Source of the DNA: Clostridiaceae bacterium
Lineage (GTDB): Bacteria > Bacillota > Clostridia > Saccharofermentanales > Fastidiosipilaceae
Assembly (NCBI GenBank): GCA_012514965.1
Contig: JAAYZH010000367.1
Location: forward strand, 1-5,064
Length of the DNA stretch: 5,064 nucleotides
Direction: 5' to 3'
Shown: in pieces, positions 1 through 5,064 of the stretch
How the letters are laid out: every line of letters begins with the position of its first letter
Numbering within the stretch: the first letter of the stretch is position 1
Position numbers and translations under genes: made by a program
The notes under the pieces: model-generated
What the model saw: only the letters and a program-made list of their open reading frames with translations
Told to the model about the DNA's origin: nothing
Database searches by the model: none

Positions 1-137
1 ATTTGCGAAAGTGTGTGCCCGAAGCTTGGAATAACGTGAATTTTGTCCACCGCTCCCTCCGATCTGGACAAAAATTGCGAAAGTGTGTGCCCGGGGCTTG
101 GATTATCGAAAATTTTGTCCACCGCCCCCCCGATCCA
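1..137. repeat. 72-bp direct repeat, two copies (left-edge family)
   Basis: Two adjacent copies share GCGAAAGTGTGTGCCCG (beginning at 5 and at 77), then GCTTGGA (24-30 and 96-102), then TTTTGTCCACCG (41-52 and 113-124) and a C-rich tail ending in CGATC. The offset is 72 bp. Only scattered substitutions separate the copies, plus one length difference in the C-rich tail. The first copy begins at or before the window edge, so the array may continue to the left. The period is a multiple of three, but copy 1 carries a stop codon in one of its frames and no gene-like reading is seen. The reverse complement of this unit resembles the 71-bp units at 4803-5064. Confidence 0.85.
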
Positions 138-310
138 ACCTAAGCATCCCCAAACTGCACCGCCCCCTCCTACCACTACGAATTTCAACACATTCCATTA
201 ATTAATTGATTGGGTTAGCGACTTTTTGCCCCTAGGAGCGGAAGGCTTTCTTCTCAATTTCGCCGGGTCGTGCGAACATAGGGCGATTGAGATTTATTCC
301 CCCGGGGCCA
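138..310. other. Spacer without a recognisable gene; AT-rich palindrome at 197-206
   Basis: No credible coding region is visible here. Possible reading frames begin only with weak TTG or internal starts and run straight into repeats. The one distinct feature is an AT-rich island at about 180-212 containing the perfect palindrome ATTAATTAAT (197-206), which stands out from GC-rich surroundings. It could be part of a promoter or a regulator site for something nearby, but it lies more than 500 bp upstream of iorA and I see no well-spaced -35/-10 pair around it. No tRNA or structured RNA was recognised. Confidence 0.4.
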
Positions 311-495
311 GATACGACCAATACAATCAATTGTCTCCCCCGGACACGAACAGCACAGTCAATTCACGTCCCGGACGGCCAGGCCCGGCACACCAGACTC
401 CGGGATCCAGAAGACGACGGGATCGGACACGAACAGCACATTCAATTCGCGTCCCGAAAGGGCAGAAACGAACAGTACAATCATTCGCACCTCGG
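311..495. repeat. Irregularly spaced direct repeats (33-bp motif, about four copies)
   Basis: The two best copies, 341-373 and 424-456, begin CGGACACGAACAGCACA and end CGTCCCG. They match at 31 of 33 positions. A weaker upstream copy lies at about 311-340 (ACGACCAATACAATCAATTG). A weaker downstream copy lies at about 464-492 (ACGAACAGTACAATCATTCG) and runs into the 15-bp array. Starts of the shared ACGA core are at 314, 346, 429 and 468, so spacings are 32, 83 and 39 bp. This is not a regular array. On the minus strand the copies read through a recurring VLFVS-like peptide, but no complete gene structure supports translation. Confidence 0.7.
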
Positions 496-710
496 CGGAG
501 CGCACCACGGCGGAAAGCACCTCGGTGGAAAGCACCTCGGCAGAGCGCACCTCCGCAGAGAGCACCACGGCGGAGACCACCTCGGCGGAGAGCACCTCGG
601 CGGAAAGCACCTCGGCGAACAGCACCTCGGCGGAGACCACCTCGGCGGAGACCACCTCGGCAGAGCGCACCTCGGCGAACAGCACCTCGGCGGAGACCAC
701 CTCGGCGGAG
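486..710. repeat. 15-bp tandem array, 15 units, in frame upstream of iorA
   Basis: Fifteen consecutive 15-bp units, typically AGCACCTCGGCGGAG, fill this segment without an indel. Variation is confined to a few positions: the first two bases (CG, AG or AC), a T/A change (plus one G-to-C) in the TCGG part, and the last bases (GAG, GAA or AAC). Because the period is divisible by three and the unit has no stop, several frames on both strands stay open. In the iorA frame it reads (S/T/R)(T)(S/T)(A)(E/N). The array ends 21 bp before the iorA GTG start, so it would lie in the 5' leader of the operon mRNA if transcription begins upstream. Translation as a low-complexity N-terminal extension of IorA is possible but less likely. 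Confidence 0.95.
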
Positions 711-717
711 CGAAGAC

Positions 718-734
718 GAAAGGGAAACACAGTG
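718..734 (+). promoter_or_regulatory. Ribosome binding site deciding the iorA GTG start
   Basis: An AAAGGGA stretch at about 719-725 sits six bases before GTG 732. This spacing is suitable for GTG 732 and too long for the next in-frame candidates, TTG 741 and ATG 744. No comparably good site precedes the upstream in-frame GTG at 525. The match to the anti-Shine-Dalgarno sequence is only moderate. Confidence 0.6.
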
Positions 735-2534
735 GAAATTTTGATGGGCAATCAGGCGATCGCGCTCGGAGCGATTCGGGCCGGGGTCGGCGTGGTCACA
801 GGCTATCCGGGCACACCCTCGACAGAGATCCTGGAATCCGTAGCCGAGCACAACCCCGGCCACATCTATGTGGAGTGGTCGGTAAACGAGAAATCAGCTT
901 TGGAAGTAGCCGCCGGAGCGGCGTATACCGGGCAGCGCACCATGGTCACCATGAAGCAGGTAGGTCTCAACGTGGCCTCTGATCCTCTTATGAGCCTGGC
1001 TTACATTGGCGTCAAGGGCGGCATGGTGGTGGTGGTGGCCGATGATCCGGGCCCGATCTCTTCGCAGACCGAGCAGGACACACGCCACTTCGCAGCCTTT
1101 GCTAAACTCCCCATCTTCGACCCCACCTCACCCGAGGAAGCCTATGAGATGATCGGGGACGCTTTCGAGTATTCGGAGAAGTACGGCACGCCGGTTCTCT
1201 TTCGACCCACAACACGGGTGTGTCACGGCCGCGCATCGATCGAAACAGATGCTTCGATCGCCATAGTCAAGCCGGAGGGCTTCATCAAAGACCCCAAGTG
1301 GACGATTTTCCCCAGGCTTTCGTACGCGAACCACCTTAAGCTGGAGGCGCGCACACCGGTGCTTGCGGAAGAATTCTCGACTTATCGCTTCAATGAGGTG
1401 GAAGGCAGCGGACGCCGCGGCATTGCTACCGGCGGGGTCTCCTACGCATACACGAAGGAGGCTTTGGCCAGGCTGGATGCCGATAGCGAGGCGGATTGCC
1501 GGCTGCTGAAGATCGCCACGCCCCACCCCTTCCCCGAGCCTCTCGCGCTCGAATTCCTCCAGAGTGTCGATGAGGTGCTGGTGGTCGAGGAGCTCGATCC
1601 GGTGATCGAGAAGGAGCTGATCCAGCTGTGCGGCAAGTATCATTTGCCGGTGCAAATCTACGGCAAGCTGACCTCGCACATCCAGCAAGCCGGTGAGAAC
1701 ACTGTTGAGTCGGTGGCCAAAGCCCTCGCCGCCTACCTGGACAAACCAGCCCCGCAGGTCACTGCCTTCGACCTGCCGCCACTGCCGATCCGGCCGCCCG
1801 TGCTCTGCGCTGGCTGCCCGCACCGCGCCTCCTTCTATGCCGTTAAGCAGGCCATGAAGGGCAAGAAGGCGGTGTTCTCGGGCGACATCGGCTGCTACAC
1901 GCTCGGCAACGCCAAGCCCCTTGAGATGGTCGATACCTGCCTCTGTATGGGTGCAGGCATAACCATTGCCCAGGGCCTGCAGCGCGCTGAGCCTGACGCC
2001 ATCCACTTTGCCTTTGTGGGAGACTCTACTTTCTTCCACACCGGCATTCCCGGCGTAGTAAACGCTGTCTACAACGAGACCCGTATCGTGGTCGTCGTCC
2101 TGGATAACGCCACCACCGCCATGACCGGCTTCCAGCCCCATCCCGGGACCGGCAGCACCATGATGGGCAATATCTCGGCCAAAATCAGCATCGAGGCTGT
2201 GCTCAGGGCCATCGGGGTCAAGCAGATCGAGACCATCGATCCTTTTGACCAGCCCGGCGCCATCGCCGCAGCCAGCCGCGCCGCTGCCTTCGACGGTGTC
2301 TCCGCGATCATCTACAAGGCCCCTTGCATCGCTGTGGCGCCGCCCGGTCCCATGCACGTGGTCGACCCCGACCTCTGTACGAACTGTAAGCGCTGCATCC
2401 GCGAGATCGGCTGCCCTGCCATCGTCAAGGACGGCGACAAGGTCCGAATCGATCCCGCTCTCTGCTATGGCTGTACACTCTGTGTCGATATCTGTCCCTT
2501 TGGCGCGATTCACGCGGTAGGAGGTGCGAAATGA
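732..2534 (+). CDS. iorA: Indolepyruvate:ferredoxin oxidoreductase, alpha subunit
   Basis: Cytosolic thiamine-diphosphate and iron-sulfur enzyme subunit of 600 aa, a usual family length. With IorB it oxidatively decarboxylates aryl-pyruvates (indolepyruvate, phenylpyruvate, 4-hydroxyphenylpyruvate) to aryl-acetyl-CoA, CO2 and reduced ferredoxin. Visible in order: an N-terminal pyruvate-oxidoreductase-type domain with YPGTPSTEI (25-33), WSVNEKSALE (49-58), TMKQVGLN (73-80) and DDPGPISSQTEQD (104-116); a central domain; CAGCPHR (359-365) and GDIGCYTLG (384-392); the ThDP/Mg site GDSTFFHTG (430-438) with LDNATTAMTG (457-466); and a C-terminal two-cluster ferredoxin domain. The clusters are C549-x2-C552-x2-C555-x5-C561-P and C578-x2-C581-x2-C584-x3-C588-P, so all eight ligands are present. 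GTG 732 was chosen because family members begin only a few residues before the GN-AIA-GA motif and because of the ribosome binding site. The frame stays open upstream to 291 through the 15-bp repeats. The stop overlaps the iorB start as ATGA. Codon choice looks more mixed in the first half than in the genes downstream. Confidence 0.96.
   Translation: MEILMGNQAIALGAIRAGVGVVTGYPGTPSTEILESVAEHNPGHIYVEWSVNEKSALEVAAGAAYTGQRTMVTMKQVGLNVASDPLMSLAYIGVKGGMVVVVADDPGPISSQTEQDTRHFAAFAKLPIFDPTSPEEAYEMIGDAFEYSEKYGTPVLFRPTTRVCHGRASIETDASIAIVKPEGFIKDPKWTIFPRLSYANHLKLEARTPVLAEEFSTYRFNEVEGSGRRGIATGGVSYAYTKEALARLDADSEADCRLLKIATPHPFPEPLALEFLQSVDEVLVVEELDPVIEKELIQLCGKYHLPVQIYGKLTSHIQQAGENTVESVAKALAAYLDKPAPQVTAFDLPPLPIRPPVLCAGCPHRASFYAVKQAMKGKKAVFSGDIGCYTLGNAKPLEMVDTCLCMGAGITIAQGLQRAEPDAIHFAFVGDSTFFHTGIPGVVNAVYNETRIVVVVLDNATTAMTGFQPHPGTGSTMMGNISAKISIEAVLRAIGVKQIETIDPFDQPGAIAAASRAAAFDGVSAIIYKAPCIAVAPPGPMHVVDPDLCTNCKRCIREIGCPAIVKDGDKVRIDPALCYGCTLCVDICPFGAIHAVGGAK
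2519..2525 (+). promoter_or_regulatory. Strong ribosome binding site for iorB inside the end of iorA
   Basis: AGGAGGT lies five bases before ATG 2531, within the last codons of iorA. The near-consensus site together with the ATGA overlap implies coupled translation of the two subunits, consistent with matched stoichiometry. Confidence 0.85.
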
Positions 2535-3127
2535 TTATCAATTGTCTGCTCGCCGGCGTCGGCGGCCAGGGTACGGTCCTGGCCTCGAAACTCATCGCCC
2601 AGACTGCCCTGCAGCAGGGGCTGCAGGTCCGCACCTCCGAGACCATCGGTATGTCCCAGCGCGGCGGCTGCGTAGCCAGCCACGTGCGCCTCGGCGACAA
2701 GGTCTACTCCCCGCTGATCCCGCTGGCCGGAGCCGATCTTGTCATCGGCTTCGAGCCCGCGGAAGCCCTGCGCTATCTGCCCTACCTCAAGCCCGACGGC
2801 GTCATGATCGTCAGCACCACCGCCATCAAACCCGTCAGCGATTCGCTGGCAAAAACAGACTACCGCGGCGAAGACATGCTCGAAGCTCTGCGCGCCCACG
2901 TACAGCGTCTCGTCGTCCTCGACGGCAATGCCATCATCACCGCCTGTGGTTCGCCCAAGGTCCTGAACACTGCCCTCCTCGGTGCCGCAGCCGAAGCCGG
3001 CGTGCTCGGTTTTGGCCCCGCAGCGCTTGAAGAGACCCTGCGCGCCATGCTGCCCGCCAAGTATCTCACCATGAATCTCAACGCCCTGCATGTCGGCGCG
3101 CTCGCCTACCGCGAAGGAGAACACTAA
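2531..3127 (+). CDS. iorB: Indolepyruvate:ferredoxin oxidoreductase, beta subunit
   Basis: Protein of 198 aa, the usual size for IorB, belonging to the gamma-type domain family of 2-oxoacid:ferredoxin oxidoreductases. It shows the glycine-rich GVGGQG (9-14) close to the N terminus and ETIGMSQRGG (37-46), both hallmarks of the family. In multi-domain pyruvate oxidoreductases this domain helps form the CoA and ThDP active-site environment. No iron-sulfur cysteine motif or membrane segment is seen, as expected, since the clusters are in IorA. It overlaps iorA by four bases and paaK by one base, so the three genes form one tightly coupled transcription unit. Codons end strongly in C or G. Identification rests on the motifs, the length and the invariant iorA-iorB pairing. 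Confidence 0.95.
   Translation: MIINCLLAGVGGQGTVLASKLIAQTALQQGLQVRTSETIGMSQRGGCVASHVRLGDKVYSPLIPLAGADLVIGFEPAEALRYLPYLKPDGVMIVSTTAIKPVSDSLAKTDYRGEDMLEALRAHVQRLVVLDGNAIITACGSPKVLNTALLGAAAEAGVLGFGPAALEETLRAMLPAKYLTMNLNALHVGALAYREGEH
3114..3119 (+). promoter_or_regulatory. Ribosome binding site for paaK inside the end of iorB
   Basis: AAGGAG precedes ATG 3127 by seven bases, and the iorB stop and paaK start share one base (TAATG). This supports the short N terminus of PaaK and translational coupling. Confidence 0.8.
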
Positions 3128-4353
3128 TGGAGCAAGCACTCTTTGGCCAAATCAAACAGCTGATTCAGCAGGTAGCCGAATCAAGTGAATTCTACAAGCA
3201 GAAATTCACCGGCATCGACCTCTCTGCCCTGCAAACACCGGCGGACTTCGAAGCCTTGCCCTTCACAGAGAAAAGCGACTTACGCGACGCCTATCCCCTG
3301 GGCCTCATGGCCGTGCCCGAGAGCGAAATCGTGCGCATTCACTCCTCTTCCGGCACCACCGGCACGCCCGTCATCATCCCCTACACCCGCAAAGACGTCG
3401 ACGACTGGGCCCTAATGTTCAAGCGTTGCTACGAAGTGGCCGGCCTCACCCCCATGGATCGCGTCCACGTCACCCCCGGCTACGGCCTCTGGACCGCCGG
3501 CATCGGCTTCCAGGCCGGCGCCGAGCTCCTCGGCGCCATGGTCATCCCCATGGGTCCCGGCAACACCGACAAGCAAATCCAGATGATGACCGACCTCAAG
3601 AGCACCGTGCTCTGCGCCACCTCCTCCTACGCCCTTCTCCTGGCCGAAGAAATCACCCGCCGCGGTGTGCGCGATCAGATTCACCTCAAGAAAGGCATCA
3701 TCGGTTCCGAGCGCTGGGGCGACAAAATGCGCCGCCGCATCGCCACCGAACTCGGCGTCCAGCTCTACGACATCTACGGTCTCACCGAGATCTACGGCCC
3801 CGGCATCGCCATCAGCTGCGACGAAGAAGCCGGCATGCACTACTGGAACGACTACTTCTACTTCGAAATCATCGACCAGCACACCGGCGAAGTGCTCCCC
3901 GAGGGCGAAGTCGGCGAGCTCGTCATCACCACCCTCTGCAAGGAAGGCGCACCCCTCATTCGCTATCGCACCCACGACCTCACCCGTTTCATCCCCGGCA
4001 CCTGCGCCTGCGGCTCCCCCTATCCCCGCATCGACACCATCCTCGGCCGCTCCGACGATATGGTCAAAGTCAAAGGCACCATGATCTTCCCCGGCCAGGT
4101 CGACAACCTGCTCAAGGAGATCGACTGTGCCTCCTGCGAATACCAGGTCATGATCGACCACCTCTTCGGCAAAGACATCGTCACCGTCTTCTTCGAGATC
4201 GAGGGCGGCGCCGACAAGCAGCAGGCCGAAGCCGACATGCTCCACCTCTTCAAGGCCAAAATCGGCCTCTCCGTAGTGCCCAAAGCCGTCCCGATCGGCG
4301 ACCTTCCGCGCAACGAGAAAAAGGCCACCCGCATCTACGACAACCGGTATTAG
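3127..4353 (+). CDS. paaK: Phenylacetate (aryl-acetate):CoA ligase, AMP-forming
   Basis: Cytosolic adenylate-forming (ANL superfamily) enzyme that activates phenylacetate or a related aryl-acetate with ATP and CoA, giving the CoA thioester, AMP and pyrophosphate. Visible motifs: the phosphate-binding loop SSSGTTGTP (73-81), YDIYGLTEIYGPG (214-226), YRTHD (280-284, whose Asp is the expected ribose ligand), CACG followed by PYPRID, the hinge-region GRSDDMVKVKG (307-317), and the C-terminal NEKKATRIYD, where K399 aligns with the catalytic lysine of family members ending in GKA-R. It has 408 aa, somewhat shorter than the roughly 430-440 typical of characterised PaaK. The missing part is at the N terminus, where the usual first 15-20 residues are absent. 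The start is well supported by its ribosome binding site and the overlap with iorB. Position next to iorAB suggests that substrates are the same aryl-acetates handled by Ior. Substrate specificity (phenyl-, hydroxyphenyl- or indole-acetate) cannot be read from the sequence. Confidence 0.93.
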   Translation: MEQALFGQIKQLIQQVAESSEFYKQKFTGIDLSALQTPADFEALPFTEKSDLRDAYPLGLMAVPESEIVRIHSSSGTTGTPVIIPYTRKDVDDWALMFKRCYEVAGLTPMDRVHVTPGYGLWTAGIGFQAGAELLGAMVIPMGPGNTDKQIQMMTDLKSTVLCATSSYALLLAEEITRRGVRDQIHLKKGIIGSERWGDKMRRRIATELGVQLYDIYGLTEIYGPGIAISCDEEAGMHYWNDYFYFEIIDQHTGEVLPEGEVGELVITTLCKEGAPLIRYRTHDLTRFIPGTCACGSPYPRIDTILGRSDDMVKVKGTMIFPGQVDNLLKEIDCASCEYQVMIDHLFGKDIVTVFFEIEGGADKQQAEADMLHLFKAKIGLSVVPKAVPIGDLPRNEKKATRIYDNRY

Positions 4354-4399
4354 AGGCTTGCGGGCGATAAGCAGGGCAAAGGGTATGGGGCAAAAGGGG

Positions 4400-4623
4400 A
4401 AGCAGGTAAGCAGGTAAACAGGTGAGCTGGGGAAAAGGTAGGCTGGTAAGCAGGTGAGCAGGTAAGCAGGTAAGCAGGTAAGCAGGTAAGCTGGTAAGCA
4501 GGTAAGCAGGTAAGCTGGTAAGCTGGGGAAAAGGTAGGCTGGTAAGCAGGTAAGCGGGTGAGCAGGTAAGCAGGTAAGCAGGTAAGCAGGTAAGCTGGGG
4601 AAAAGGTAGGCTGGGGAAAAGGT
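4400..4623. repeat. 8-bp tandem array, 28 units, downstream of paaK
   Basis: Twenty-eight contiguous 8-bp units, consensus AAGCAGGT, occupy 224 bp in unbroken register, starting 47 bp after the paaK stop. Variants include AAGCTGGT, GAGCAGGT and AAGCGGGT. There is also a recurring composite AAGCTGGG-GAAAAGGT-AGGCTGG at units 4-6, 16-18 and 25-27, again partly at 27-28, which gives a higher-order pattern. The + strand is very purine-rich with regularly spaced GG pairs. The minus strand reads as an open frame of leucine-, proline- and tyrosine-rich octapeptides, which is expected of an 8-bp period (24 bp is eight codons) and is not evidence of a gene. The array lies in the 3' untranslated part of the operon. 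Confidence 0.95.
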
Positions 4624-4707
4624 AGGCAGACCGCTGCTGTGATTGGGTGAAAAGTTGCCTGGATATCGGATTTCAAAGAAGCTCAGGCGGTCTAGGGACC
4701 GCCTACC
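4621..4707. other. Inverted-repeat segment with a perfect 8-bp hairpin
   Basis: AGGCGGTC (4685-4692) pairs perfectly with GACCGCCT (4697-4704) around the tetraloop TAGG. The same bases can pair instead with the segment's left end: GGTAGGC (4621-4627) with GCCTACC (4701-4707), and AGACCGC (4628-4634) with GCGGTCT (4687-4693), leaving a 7-base bulge. The hairpin could act as a bidirectional terminator for paaK and for whatever converges from the right, but no T-run follows it on either strand, so intrinsic termination is doubtful. It may instead be the trace of a small inverted-repeat element. Confidence 0.5.
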
Positions 4708-4802
4708 GCATTAATTCAAGCAATCCATATTGCAGAAGGAGGCTAGCCGCTGCTCGTCTAGCCGATTTCAATGCCGTACACATCCCGTAAGATACGGCGC
4801 TA
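4708..4802. other. Spacer without a gene; small hairpins
   Basis: No coding region is supported. GGCTAG (4741-4746) can pair with CTAGCC (4758-4763). CCGTA (4785-4789) can pair with TACGG (4793-4797), with an alternative pairing of GCCGTA (4773-4778) to TACGGC (4793-4798). An AAGGAGG stretch just before 4743 resembles a ribosome binding site, but no start codon follows at a usable distance. Small minus-strand frames here run into the 71-bp repeats. Confidence 0.35.
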
Positions 4803-5064
4803 CCGAATAACTCTTGAAGGTGACAAAAAAGCTCGATATCCAAGCGGAGTGGCCACACAACACGGTTATTTGCCACGATTCGGGGTTCTGGGGACAAATA
4901 TCCGAGTTATCCAAGCGGAAGGGCCGCACAACTCGCTTTTTTGCCACGATTCGGGCTTCTGGGGGCAAATATCCGAGTTATCCAAGCGGAAGGGCCGCAC
5001 AACTCGCTTTTTTGCCACGATTCGGGCTTCTGGGGACAAATATCCGAGTTATCCAAGCGGAGTG
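4803..5064. repeat. 71-bp tandem array, about 3.7 copies, running off the right edge
   Basis: Two full units begin with CCACGATTCGGG at 4873 and 4944, and a partial third begins at 5015, giving an exact 71-bp period. Units 4873-4943 and 4944-5014 differ at two of 71 positions. A clearly older, diverged unit of 70 bp precedes them at 4803-4872, recognisable by GACAAA, ATATCCAAGCGGAG and GGCC-CACAAC. Each unit holds GGACAAAT, TTATCCAAGCGG and a T-run (TTTTTTG) near its end. The period is not a multiple of three, so successive copies shift frame and a repeat protein is excluded. The array resembles the reverse complement of the repeats at 1-137. Confidence 0.93.

Noticed and set aside
322..481. 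TACAAT hexamers at 322-327 and 476-481 as -10 promoter elements for the operon
   Set aside because: Neither has a recognisable -35 hexamer at 16-18 bp. TTGAGA at 287-292 is about 29 bp from the first. Both hexamers lie within repeat copies, so chance is likely.
525..731. GTG 525 as the true iorA start
   Set aside because: It would add 69 low-complexity residues to a protein family that begins within a few residues of the GN-AIA-GA motif, and it has no good ribosome binding site. It is kept only as a possibility in the findings.
226..744. Arg/Pro-rich protein of 172 codons, nucleic-acid-binding in appearance
   Set aside because: It starts with TTG, and its Arg-rich part is just the 15-bp array read in another frame. 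All such frames stay open because the period is divisible by three.
1128..2513. 461-codon open frame on the minus strand inside iorA
   Set aside because: It is antisense to a gene with unmistakable motifs in order. Its composition (rich in Asp, Gly, His, Leu) reflects the complement of GC-biased codons, and no family feature or ribosome binding site supports it.
3412..4370. Long alternative frames over paaK on both strands
   Set aside because: They give Arg/His/Pro-rich or Gly/Ala/Asp-rich proteins typical of frame-shifted GC-rich coding sequence. The paaK frame carries all adenylate-forming motifs.
4354..4399. Intrinsic terminator directly after paaK
   Set aside because: Only a 4-bp GCTT/AAGC pairing is present and no T-run follows.
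4350..4676. Minus-strand 108-codon frame of Leu/Pro/Tyr octapeptides
   Set aside because: It is generated entirely by the 8-bp array, which returns to frame every 24 bp. Sequence outside the array adds no recognisable domain.
4803..5064. Possible CRISPR array, given regular repeats
   Set aside because: The whole 71-bp unit is conserved between copies, with no variable spacers of constant length between short identical repeats and no cas gene nearby. It is a tandem satellite.

Overview
The window is GC-rich bacterial-type DNA carrying one compact three-gene operon on the + strand, iorA-iorB-paaK (732-4353). The gene-poor flanks on both sides are packed with several unrelated families of short repeats. 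Strong Shine-Dalgarno sites, an ATGA overlap and a TAATG overlap, and codons that mostly end in G or C fit a GC-rich bacterium. The repeat-laden spacers next to an oxygen-sensitive ferredoxin oxidoreductase remind me of environmental Acidobacteriota-like genomes. That placement is a weak inference, and nothing in the window fixes the taxon.

Layout. 1-137: two copies of a 72-bp repeat, the first cut by the window edge. 138-310: spacer with one AT-rich palindrome. 311-495: four irregularly spaced copies of a roughly 20-33 bp motif. 486-710: a perfectly phased array of fifteen 15-bp units that ends 21 bp before the iorA start. 732-2534: iorA. 2531-3127: iorB. 3127-4353: paaK. 4400-4623: an array of twenty-eight 8-bp units. 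4621-4707: an inverted-repeat segment with two mutually exclusive foldings. 4708-4802: spacer with small hairpins. 4803-5064: a 71-bp tandem array that runs off the right edge.

How the genes work together. IorA and IorB are the two subunits of indolepyruvate:ferredoxin oxidoreductase. This enzyme converts an aryl-pyruvate (from Trp, Phe or Tyr transamination), CoA and oxidized ferredoxin to aryl-acetyl-CoA, CO2 and reduced ferredoxin. PaaK is an AMP-forming aryl-acetate:CoA ligase that makes the same class of thioester from the free acid. Together they either ferment or oxidize aromatic amino acids, or run in reverse to make aromatic amino acids from scavenged aryl-acetates. The sequence does not decide the direction.

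The most notable non-coding observation is that the 72-bp repeats at the left edge and the 71-bp array at the right edge appear to be diverged members of one family in opposite orientation. They therefore bracket the operon and its spacers as inverted flanks. I found no convincing new enzyme system. The unusual content lies in the repeats.
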